Below are positions 8,542 through 16,080 of a stretch of 38,253 nt of DNA, piece by piece. The translations under genes were made by a program, and so were the position numbers. Below the pieces are notes generated by a model. That model was not told where the DNA came from. It saw only the letters and a program-made list of their open reading frames with translations, and did not search any database. Position 1 is the first letter of the stretch; the number at the start of each line of letters is the position of its first letter. The stretch spans positions 1 through 38,253 of the forward strand of contig CALXKN010000018.1 of the NCBI GenBank assembly GCA_944388995.1, given 5' to 3'. The stretch comes from an uncultured Spirochaetota bacterium. GTDB lineage: Bacteria > Spirochaetota > Spirochaetia > JAFGXN01.

Positions 8542-10431
8542 ATGACTCACTCCAAGAAAATCGGTTTTTGGAACTATGTTGCCTACGGAGCCGGAGATTT
8601 GTACGGCGGCGGTGCGTTTTTTATCGTCACTACCTTTGCCATGTATTATTTTGTCAATGTTGTCGGAATGCATCCGGTTCTGGCCGGTCTGATTCCCGCC
8701 ATCGGAAAGATTTGGGATGCGGTTTCCGATCCGATGATGGGCTACATCTCCGATCATACACCGCAGAACCGCTTCGGAAAGCGGCGCGTCTGGTTTCTTG
8801 TTTCCATTGTTCCGATTGCCGTTTCCTTTGCCTTGATTTGGTTCCCGACCTCCATTGCCACTCAGGCCGGAAAGTTTGCCTTTTACACATTTGCCTACAT
8901 TTTTTTCTTCACGGTTGCCACCATTTCCTATGTTCCGTATGCCGCTCTCAGCGCCGAAATGACAAGGGATTCCAAAGAACGCAATTTTCTGAACGGAACC
9001 CGGATTCTCTTTTCGTTTATTTCCACGCTGCTTGCCGGAGTCATTGCCAAACCGGTTATCGGACTGTTTGCAGACGAGAAAACCGGATATTTCGTCATGG
9101 GAATCATTTTCAGTTTGATTTTTGCCCTTCCGTGGATTACGCTTTATTTGGGAACATGGGAGTTGCCCGATCTGCAGCGGAGCGCAAAGCAAAAAAAATC
9201 GTTTTTCGCCAACTTTTTTTCACTGTTCCGCAACCGTTCCTGCCGCATCCATATTCTGATGTACGTTGGTTCTTACGGAACGCTTGACATTCTGATGTCG
9301 TGGTTCATGTTTTATTTGGTCGATTACCTTGACCGGGAAGCGTGGTTTGTCATCGCGCAGGGAGCCCTTCTGCTGACGATGATCGGTATGCTGCCGGTTT
9401 ACGTTAAAATCGCCAACAAAAAAGGACACGCCGCCGCTTATCTGATCGGTCTGTCGCTTTTTGTCGCCGGAATGATTTTTATGTCGTTTCAGACGCCGCA
9501 GACTCCCGTTGCTTTTCTGATTGCGAACGTGATTCTGCTCGGAGCGGGAATTTCCGCCGGCTGTCTGATCCCCCATGCGCTGCTGCCGTTTGTTTCCGAT
9601 ATCGACCGTCTGATTTCGGGAGAAGAGAGAGCCGGAACGTACTCCGCCGCAATGACCCTGACGCGCAAACTGTTTCTCGGTTTGATCATCATGACCGGGT
9701 TGGGCGTGCTGCTGGCGCAGATCGGTTACCGCAATCCGGTTCCTTACGAACTGCCGGAAATTCAGTACTCCGAAGCGTTTGCCGAAATTCAAAACCGCAC
9801 CAATGCCGTCGACACCGCCTATGTGTTTGACGAAGACGCCCGGATTTACCGGTTGGATAAAAACCATAAGAACGCTTCCGTTGCCGAAGAGACGGTAAAA
9901 ACCGGCGCCGCTCTTTTGAACCGGACGCTTGAAGACAGTAAAAACATTGCGGAGTCCGTTTTTAACGAAATTTCCGCCGCCGCCGAGGCCGATCTGAAAG
10001 CCCGCGGTGAAAGAATCGCCGCTTCGTATCTGTATCTGCCGGAAACACAGTCTTACCGGCTGATTCTGACGGACGATGAGACTCCCGACGTGCAGACGGC
10101 TCAGAACGAACGGTTGCGGACGCTCCGCGGAGACTTGGATTTCCTCGATTTTCAGTACATCGGATACGGGAACCCCGTCAAACCGAAGCAGACGGAGTCG
10201 ACTCTGGCCAGGCTGAAATTCTTTTTCATTCTGCTGCCGACTTTGATGTCCGTTATCGGTCTGATCGCGGCTTCCTTTTTCAGAGTGACGCCGAAAAACC
10301 ACGGCATTATCCGGAAAGAGTTGGATCGGCTCTCCGGCGGCGGCTCTAAAGCCGAGGTCGATCCCGAAGTCAAAAAAGTTTGCGAAAAGCTGACCGGACT
10401 GCCTTACGAGTCGCTTTATCCCGACGCATAA
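8542..10431 (+). CDS. GPH-type sugar:cation symporter with periplasmic insertion
   Basis: Membrane transporter of the glycoside-pentoside-hexuronide:cation symporter family (MelB-like, MFS superfamily), expected to import a sugar or glycoside with Na+ or H+. The diagnostic segment is IWDAVSDPMMGYISD (57-71) followed by GKRRVW (79-84). About eleven hydrophobic helices occupy residues 1-395 and a last one about 559-580. Between them lies a hydrophilic insertion of about 155 residues (396-552), rich in Glu, Lys and Ala and predicted helical, which would face the periplasm if the N-terminus is inside. Typical members are 450-500 residues; this one is 629. The ATG at 8542 has AAGGGG 5 nt upstream. 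The substrate cannot be told from sequence or neighbours. Confidence 0.87.
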   Translation: MTHSKKIGFWNYVAYGAGDLYGGGAFFIVTTFAMYYFVNVVGMHPVLAGLIPAIGKIWDAVSDPMMGYISDHTPQNRFGKRRVWFLVSIVPIAVSFALIWFPTSIATQAGKFAFYTFAYIFFFTVATISYVPYAALSAEMTRDSKERNFLNGTRILFSFISTLLAGVIAKPVIGLFADEKTGYFVMGIIFSLIFALPWITLYLGTWELPDLQRSAKQKKSFFANFFSLFRNRSCRIHILMYVGSYGTLDILMSWFMFYLVDYLDREAWFVIAQGALLLTMIGMLPVYVKIANKKGHAAAYLIGLSLFVAGMIFMSFQTPQTPVAFLIANVILLGAGISAGCLIPHALLPFVSDIDRLISGEERAGTYSAAMTLTRKLFLGLIIMTGLGVLLAQIGYRNPVPYELPEIQYSEAFAEIQNRTNAVDTAYVFDEDARIYRLDKNHKNASVAEETVKTGAALLNRTLEDSKNIAESVFNEISAAAEADLKARGERIAASYLYLPETQSYRLILTDDETPDVQTAQNERLRTLRGDLDFLDFQYIGYGNPVKPKQTESTLARLKFFFILLPTLMSVIGLIAASFFRVTPKNHGIIRKELDRLSGGGSKAEVDPEVKKVCEKLTGLPYESLYPDA

Positions 10432-10440
10432 CGTAAAATA

Positions 10441-10467
10441 TTGACCTCTCTTCGGTTTTCGGATAAA
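10441..10467 (+). promoter_or_regulatory. Possible trkA-trkH promoter
   Basis: TTGACC (10441-10446) and GATAAA (10462-10467) separated by 15 nt, upstream of a ribosome-binding AGG 7 nt before the trkA ATG. The match is moderate and the -10 lies within the hairpin at 10448-10475. Confidence 0.4.
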
Positions 10468-10486
10468 CTGAAGAGCAGGTTTTTTT
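10448..10486 (+). terminator. Hairpin plus T-run between symporter and trkA
   Basis: An 11-bp stem with one G-U pair (10448-10458 with 10465-10475), a 6-nt loop, then CAGG and seven T (10480-10486). It could end symporter transcription, although the T-run is not directly next to the stem and reaches the trkA start codon. Confidence 0.35.
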
Positions 10487-11836
10487 ATGAAGATTATTAT
10501 TTTCGGATCCGGCGAAATCGGCGGACAGATTGCCGAGGCTTTCTTTGAAGAGCATGATATTACCGTTATCGACCGCGCCGAGCGGTTGCTGGTAAATGTC
10601 AATAAATTGGATCTTTCCGTTATCGCCGGGAATGCCGCCGATATCCGCGTTTTGGAAGAGGCCGGAATTAAAAATGCCGATCTCTTCATTGCCTGTTCCC
10701 ACTCCGACGAAGCCAATATTATCGCGGCCCTGACAGCCAAGTTAATCAGCAACGTCAAAACAATGTGCTTTATCAGCAATAAAGAGTATTACGAAAGCCT
10801 GAAAATGGCCAAAGAGAGTGAATACGAGGCGTTCAACATTGATAAAGTGGTGTGGCTTCAAGAGCTGCTGACGCAGGATATTGTCCGCGTTCTGACAGTG
10901 CCGATTGCCATTGATGTGGAAGTTTTCCTTGACGGACGCGCCAATCTGATGGAGTACAAAATTGAAGAAAACTCCGCGCTTTGCCGCAAAGTGATTCGCG
11001 ACTGTCAGTTTCCGCCGGAAGTTCTGATTCTCGGAATCACCCGCAACAACTCCCTTTTTATTCCTAATGGAAACACCGAACTGCAGCCGGAAGACCGTGT
11101 CATTTTTATGGGAAAAACCGGTTCTCTGGAGGCGTTGATCAATAAATTTTTTCGGAAAGCGGCCGCTAAAGTCCGTTCGGTTTTGATTCTGGGGGGCGGA
11201 ACGATGGGGTACCTGCTGGCGAAAGCGTTGGAGGATATCGGGCTTCACGCGAAACTGATTGAAGCCGACGAGGAACGGTGCCGTTTTCTGGCCGCCGATT
11301 TGACCTCAACGCTGGTGATTTGCGGCGACGGAACCGATCTGAAACTCCTGCAGGAAGAGGAGGCGGGGTACTGCGACGTAGCGGTTTGTCTCACAGACAG
11401 CGATGAAAAGAATCTGCTCTGTTCGCTCTTTTCCAAAAAACTCGGAGTGGAGAAGGTCATTACCCGCGCGCTGAAGTCAAGCAACATCGACACATTTGAA
11501 CGCGCCGGCATCGATATTGTGATTTCGCCGCGCGACGCGGTGCTGAATTCCGTGCGCAACGGTTTTCTGAATCAGGACGGCAGTATTCTGCTCTCCGTCG
11601 GCAAAGGGCAAGGGGAAATCCTGCGGCTGAAAGTTCCGGCGGCGCTCGCCGGCGAACCGATTAAAAATCTGCGGATTCCGGGAAACGGATTGATTGCGGC
11701 CGTCGAACATCGGAAAAAAGCGGTGATTCCCAACGGCGAAACCAAACTCTCAAAAGGAGATTCCGTTATCGTCTTTTCTATGCGGGAAAACAGCGACGCC
11801 GTACTCGATTATTTCAGCGAGGCTGCTGACGTATGA
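10487..11836 (+). CDS. trkA: TrkA, regulatory subunit of the Trk potassium uptake system
   Basis: Cytoplasmic NAD(H)-binding regulator that gates the TrkH channel. The 449 residues are two copies of an RCK unit. The first begins IIIFGSGEIGGQIAE, a Rossmann nucleotide-binding loop at residues 3-17; the second begins near residue 229 with VLILGGGTMGY. Each is followed by a smaller RCK_C domain, the last ending in about DSVIVFSMRE. Length and order match full-length bacterial TrkA. The start at 10487 has AGG 7 nt upstream. Its TGA stop overlaps the ATG of trkH (ATGA), so the two subunits are made together. Confidence 0.96.
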   Translation: MKIIIFGSGEIGGQIAEAFFEEHDITVIDRAERLLVNVNKLDLSVIAGNAADIRVLEEAGIKNADLFIACSHSDEANIIAALTAKLISNVKTMCFISNKEYYESLKMAKESEYEAFNIDKVVWLQELLTQDIVRVLTVPIAIDVEVFLDGRANLMEYKIEENSALCRKVIRDCQFPPEVLILGITRNNSLFIPNGNTELQPEDRVIFMGKTGSLEALINKFFRKAAAKVRSVLILGGGTMGYLLAKALEDIGLHAKLIEADEERCRFLAADLTSTLVICGDGTDLKLLQEEEAGYCDVAVCLTDSDEKNLLCSLFSKKLGVEKVITRALKSSNIDTFERAGIDIVISPRDAVLNSVRNGFLNQDGSILLSVGKGQGEILRLKVPAALAGEPIKNLRIPGNGLIAAVEHRKKAVIPNGETKLSKGDSVIVFSMRENSDAVLDYFSEAADV

Positions 11837-13338
11837 GAATCCTCTATCTGCTGAAATCGCTCGGCTACATTTTGCGGTTGTTGTCGGCAGCGCTGTTTGT
11901 CGGATGTTTGGTTCCGCTGCTCTCCCGCGATTACGCCGGTATCGTTCCGTATCTGACCGCTTCTCTGCTCTGTTTGGCGTGCGCACTGCTGTTCCTTTTG
12001 ATTACCCGCCGTGTAAAAACTCTTGATGACATTCGCAAAGTTGAATCGTTGTCGGTTGTCGCTCTCATTTGGATTCTCTACGGTCTGTTTTGCGCGGTTC
12101 CGTTTCTTTTTTTTGAATTTTCGTTTTTGGATGCGTTTTTTGAATCGATTTCCGGATTGACGACGACCGGAGCTTCCGTTATCGTTGATTACAACGCCTA
12201 TCCGCATTCGATTTTCTTTTGGCGAGCCTATCTCCATTGGCTGGGCGGAATCGGAATCGTGGTTCTGTTTGTCGGCGTTTTGCCTCAGTTCTCGGTTGCC
12301 GGACGGCAGCTTTTTTTCGCCGAATCGTCTGGTCCGACAGAAGAAAAGCTGACGCCGCGGATTCGGCAGACGGCGACGCTGATTTTTTTTGTTTACGGGT
12401 TTCTGACGGTACTTCAAATTTTTCTGTTGTTGATTTGCGGCGTGCCGCTTTTCGATGCTGTTTGCACATCATTTTCGACCATGGGAACAGGAGGGTTTTC
12501 CATTTACGCTGACGGTCTGAGACCATATAATTCGGTCGCCGTTGTCTGGATTGTCATCGTTTTTATGTTTGTCGCTGGTTGTAATCTTTCCCTGGTTTAC
12601 CGACTGCTTTTTGGAAAACGGCACCGTTTTGCGATTTTTAAAAACGGGGAATTTCGTCTTTATGCGGCAATTGTATTGATTTTGTCCGCCGGACTGTTTG
12701 TTTCGCTGACAGTCAATCAAAAAATGTCTTCCGGTACAGCTCTGACTGAATCGGTTTTTCATATCGTCACATTGATGACGACAACCGGATTTACGTATTC
12801 AAATTTCGAATTGTGGGACGCAGCTTCGAAAATCTTTTTGATTTTGGCAATGATGACCGGCGCTTGTGCGGGATCGACAGCCGGCGGAATCAAAATTATC
12901 CGCATTCTCTACGCTTTCAAGCTGATTGCCCGTGAACTGAAACAGATGGTTCATCCGAATGCGGTGCTTCCGATCAAAGTTGACGGAAAACCGCTTCCCG
13001 ACGCGACGGCGCGGCAGGCGGCCTCTTTTCTTCTGCTTTATTTCATGTTGTTTCTTTTCGGCGCCATCGTCATGACCGTCGTAGAGGGGAATTTGACGGT
13101 CGGATTGACAGGTTCGCTGACAACTCTTGGCAACGTCGGTCCCGGTTTCGGCATCATCGGTCCGTACGGTTCCTACGCCGAGCTGCACGCCGTTTCAAAA
13201 GCGGTCGCCATTTTCAATATGCTGATGGGGCGTTTAGAGCTGATTCCTTTTATGATTCTCTTTTATCCGAGATTCCGTCTCCGTGGTAAAAATGCCGATT
13301 GGAGACGGCACCTAAAAAAAACCGCGACGGAAATTTAA
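11833..13338 (+). CDS. trkH: TrkH, potassium-translocating membrane subunit
   Basis: Integral membrane K+ uptake channel of the Trk/Ktr family, partner of TrkA. The 501 residues show four M1-P-M2 repeats; the filter-like loops are recognisable at SGLTTTGAS, STMGTGG, TLMTTTGFT and TTLGNVGPG, each with the family glycine. A conserved cytoplasmic turn GSTAGGIK follows the third repeat. The start at 11833 overlaps the trkA stop. The last codons (LKKTATEI) are unusual: they are written by the A-run and the left arm of the palindrome that serves as the gltX terminator, and the stop overlaps the gltX stop by 4 nt. Confidence 0.96.
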   Translation: MRILYLLKSLGYILRLLSAALFVGCLVPLLSRDYAGIVPYLTASLLCLACALLFLLITRRVKTLDDIRKVESLSVVALIWILYGLFCAVPFLFFEFSFLDAFFESISGLTTTGASVIVDYNAYPHSIFFWRAYLHWLGGIGIVVLFVGVLPQFSVAGRQLFFAESSGPTEEKLTPRIRQTATLIFFVYGFLTVLQIFLLLICGVPLFDAVCTSFSTMGTGGFSIYADGLRPYNSVAVVWIVIVFMFVAGCNLSLVYRLLFGKRHRFAIFKNGEFRLYAAIVLILSAGLFVSLTVNQKMSSGTALTESVFHIVTLMTTTGFTYSNFELWDAASKIFLILAMMTGACAGSTAGGIKIIRILYAFKLIARELKQMVHPNAVLPIKVDGKPLPDATARQAASFLLLYFMLFLFGAIVMTVVEGNLTVGLTGSLTTLGNVGPGFGIIGPYGSYAELHAVSKAVAIFNMLMGRLELIPFMILFYPRFRLRGKNADWRRHLKKTATEI

Positions 13339-13350
13339 TTTCCGTCGCGG
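13314..13350 (-). terminator. gltX terminator embedded in two coding ends
   Basis: Perfect 13-bp inverted repeat (13322-13334 and 13338-13350, arms CCGCGACGGAAAT and its complement) with loop TTA. On the minus strand it is followed immediately by eight T (13321-13314), a standard intrinsic terminator for gltX. The plus strand has no T-run after it. The structure lies inside the last codons of both trkH and gltX and contains both stop codons. Confidence 0.88.
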
Positions 13351-14834
13351 CCCGCCGCGTTCAGCAGATCGGCGGCGGCTTTCACACGCGCACACACCGG
13401 TTCCGCTCCCAGCAGCCGCATTGTTTCAAATATCGGAGGAGAAACCGCTGTTCCCGTTACGGCTACGCGCAGCGGATGGAGTAAATCGCCGATTTTTACA
13501 CCGCGCCGCTCCGCCTCTTCCCGCAGCGCCGCTTCGTTTTCTTCATCACTGCGGCCGAAAAACGCCTGCGTAAAACGATAAAGCCATTGCAGTGCTCCGG
13601 CTGTTGCTTCAACCGAACCGTTTTTCGGAATCAGCGAGGCGCTGTCGTTCAGATGAACGCCTTCAAACAGAAAGCGAATCATTTCAGGCGCATCGGCGAG
13701 CTTTTTCAGCCGTTCGCGGATTAAAGGAACGGCACCGGTTAGAATTTCATTTTCCTTTGCTGTCGGCGGATCGGAGCAAAGCTTCGCTTTTTGCAGAAAC
13801 GGCAGCAGTCTGCGGCGGAGTTCTTCCGGCTGCAGTTTGCGTATGTACTGTCCGTTAAACCAATCCAGTTTTTTGTAGTCAAAAACGCCGGGAGCTTTGT
13901 TGATTTTTTCCAACGAAAAGACCTTCTTTAATTCGTCTTTTGTGAAAAATTCGGTTTTGTCGTCATAGGACCAACCGATCATCGTTACATAGTTGATAAT
14001 CGCTTCGGGGAGATAACCGTTTTCACGAAATTCCCGCGCGGAGGTCGAACCGTGGCGTTTGGAGAGCTTTTGGCCGTCTTTTCCCATAACCATCGGTAAG
14101 TGGCAGTATTTCGGCACTTCCCAACCGAAGGCGTTATAAAGAAGAATATGCAGAGGTCCTGTCGGAATCCACTCCTGCGCCCGCAGAATGTGCGTAATTT
14201 TCATCAAATGATCATCGATGACATTCGCCAAATGGTATGTCGGAAATCCGTCGCTTTTCAGCAAAACCGGATCCGGAGAAATGTCGCTGTTTTTGCGGGT
14301 GATCTTCCCGAAAAGCAAATCCTCCATGACGGTTGAACCGCTCAGCGGAACTTTAAATCGAATCACCGGGTTTTTTCCGGAGGCGCGAAATTCTTCCCGT
14401 TTGCGTTCCCGTTCTTCGGGAGAGAGGTCGCGGCAATGGCGGTCGTAGCCTTGGTGGCTGCTCTTTCCTGATTTCTGTTCTTCCCGCAGCGACTCCAGCC
14501 GTTCTTCGGTACAGAAGCATTCGTACGCAAAGCCTTTTTCCACCAGTTCGCGCGCATATTTTTGATAAATGTCAAACCGCTGCGATTGAATGTAAGGCGC
14601 GTAAGGACCGCCTTTTTCCGGACCCTCATCCCAATCCAGCCCGAGCCAATCCATCGTATCGAAAAGATCTTGCAGGGATTCGTCGCTGTAACGTTCTCTG
14701 TCGGTATCTTCTATGCGGAGAATGAATTTTCCGCCTGTTGATTTTGCAAAAAACCAGTTGAAAAGCGCCGTTCTAACGCCGCCGATGTGCTGTAAACCGG
14801 TCGGCGATGGCGCATAGCGCACGCGTGTTGTCAT
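13335..14834 (-). CDS. gltX: Glutamyl-tRNA synthetase
   Basis: Class I aminoacyl-tRNA synthetase that charges tRNA(Glu) in the cytoplasm. The 499 residues carry the HIGH-type motif PSPTGLQHIG (9-18), the RIEDTD segment (40-45) and the KMSKS-type motif KLSKRHG (256-262), followed by the helical anticodon-binding domain. Length is typical. The start at 14834 has GAGGAG upstream with normal spacing. The C-terminal RDGN and its stop lie within the terminator palindrome. Whether it discriminates tRNA(Glu) from tRNA(Gln) cannot be told by eye; no gatCAB genes are in the window. Confidence 0.97.
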   Translation of the reverse strand: MTTRVRYAPSPTGLQHIGGVRTALFNWFFAKSTGGKFILRIEDTDRERYSDESLQDLFDTMDWLGLDWDEGPEKGGPYAPYIQSQRFDIYQKYARELVEKGFAYECFCTEERLESLREEQKSGKSSHQGYDRHCRDLSPEERERKREEFRASGKNPVIRFKVPLSGSTVMEDLLFGKITRKNSDISPDPVLLKSDGFPTYHLANVIDDHLMKITHILRAQEWIPTGPLHILLYNAFGWEVPKYCHLPMVMGKDGQKLSKRHGSTSAREFRENGYLPEAIINYVTMIGWSYDDKTEFFTKDELKKVFSLEKINKAPGVFDYKKLDWFNGQYIRKLQPEELRRRLLPFLQKAKLCSDPPTAKENEILTGAVPLIRERLKKLADAPEMIRFLFEGVHLNDSASLIPKNGSVEATAGALQWLYRFTQAFFGRSDEENEAALREEAERRGVKIGDLLHPLRVAVTGTAVSPPIFETMRLLGAEPVCARVKAAADLLNAAGRDGN

Positions 14835-14856
14835 TCGGAGACTCCTCTTTCTTCGG

Positions 14857-14885
14857 ATTATATACTCAAATTATATAAAAAACAA
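14857..14885 (-). promoter_or_regulatory. gltX promoter
   Basis: On the minus strand TTGTTT (14885-14880), a 17-nt spacer and a perfect TATAAT (14862-14857), then GAGGAG before the ATG. The region is shared with the divergent HD-GYP gene, for which GATAAT at 14889-14894 is a possible -10 box. Confidence 0.55.
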
Positions 14886-14925
14886 GTCGATAATAAAACG
14901 GTGATTTGAGTGTTCAGAGGTAGTC

Positions 14926-16080
14926 ATGGATAAAGTCCCCGTTAGTCAGTTGCGAGTCAATACTTATTATACAGCTCCGCTTTTTTTGGACGGACGTTAC
15001 ATTATTTTGTATCCGAATTTGCCGATTACCCGGGATCTGATCAACCGTCTGAACGAGTGGCGTTACACGGATATCGAAACCTCCGGATTGCCGTCCGAAT
15101 CCATTCCGAGTTTAAAAATGAATCCGTTGTTGGAGTCGGTTTCTGAAAATTCCGACGATAGTTTTTCCCATGAGAACGACAAACTGAAATCTTTCGAATC
15201 GACACTTTCCCGTATTTATGATATCTGTCGGAAAACGGGAAAGATCGATTATAATGCTTTTTTTGATTTTGCCAAGAATTTCAGAAGTACGATTGCAGAG
15301 AGTATTCAGAACTATCTTTCCGCTCAGGCAACGGTAGTTTTTTCATCCGATTTTCTGATTTCCCAATCCGTGCGTACGGCAGTGCTCGCCCTTGCGATCA
15401 GTGAAACGCTGAAAATTCCTCTTTACAGACAACTGGAATTGATTTCGGCCGCCTTGCTTCATAAAATCGGAATGGTAAAGATTCCGAAAGAAATTTATTT
15501 AAAACGGGGCGCTTTATCGGAGAAGGAACAGGAGTTGATCCGTTATTACCCGGTTTTGGGCGCGCGGATTTTGAAATCCAACGACTTCAGTAACGAAGTT
15601 GTGCAGGGAGTTTTGGAGCATCGGGAGGCTTACGACGGAAGCGGATACCCGCAGCGCATTTCCGGAGAGAGTATTTCCCTTTTTGGACGGATTTTGAATA
15701 TTGCGTCTTCTTTTTGCGCTATGACGGCTGCCCGTCCGTATCGGGCTGATTTTAAAAAAGAGCCGCGCGGTGTTATTGCCATTCTGCAAAACGCAAAGAA
15801 AGATTACGATCCGAATTTATGCCGCGTTTTATTGATGATTCTTTCGCTTTATCCGGTCGGAACGATGGTTCTGCTTAAAAACAATTCTGCCGGAATCGCT
15901 TTTAAAGTTAATCCGAATGATCCGCGGGCGCCGTTTGTTAAATTGCTGACAGATCCGGCCGGAAAACCGATGATGAGTGAACGGATTGTCGATACGCGCA
16001 GCAGCGAATTTCAGGTCGTTCGGGTTCTTACGGACGAAGAGAGCCGCAATATCAAAGACTTGTTTCTGAAAAAACCGTAA
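14926..16080 (+). CDS. Degenerate HD-GYP domain protein
   Basis: A 384-residue cytoplasmic protein with an HD-GYP fold. Active members hydrolyse cyclic di-GMP with a two- or three-metal centre. An N-terminal domain (about 1-70) resembles the small domain often placed before HD-GYP. The core (about 140-300) keeps the scaffold and the DGSGYP signature (237-242) but has lost most metal ligands: HD has become HK (179-180), the first His is Gln147, the later His is Tyr208, HHE reads HRE (232-234), and the Asp before RPYR is Ser. It is therefore probably not a phosphodiesterase and may bind a nucleotide or a partner. The C-terminal 80 residues form a small strand-rich tail. AGAGG lies 5 nt before the ATG. 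It overlaps the next gene by 1 nt. Confidence 0.85.
   Translation: MDKVPVSQLRVNTYYTAPLFLDGRYIILYPNLPITRDLINRLNEWRYTDIETSGLPSESIPSLKMNPLLESVSENSDDSFSHENDKLKSFESTLSRIYDICRKTGKIDYNAFFDFAKNFRSTIAESIQNYLSAQATVVFSSDFLISQSVRTAVLALAISETLKIPLYRQLELISAALLHKIGMVKIPKEIYLKRGALSEKEQELIRYYPVLGARILKSNDFSNEVVQGVLEHREAYDGSGYPQRISGESISLFGRILNIASSFCAMTAARPYRADFKKEPRGVIAILQNAKKDYDPNLCRVLLMILSLYPVGTMVLLKNNSAGIAFKVNPNDPRAPFVKLLTDPAGKPMMSERIVDTRSSEFQVVRVLTDEESRNIKDLFLKKP

Noticed and set aside
9220-10779. Long minus-strand open frame (519 codons) opposite the symporter and trkA start
   Set aside because: It is antisense to strongly supported genes, has low-complexity Gln/Arg/Asn-rich composition and no ribosome-binding site.
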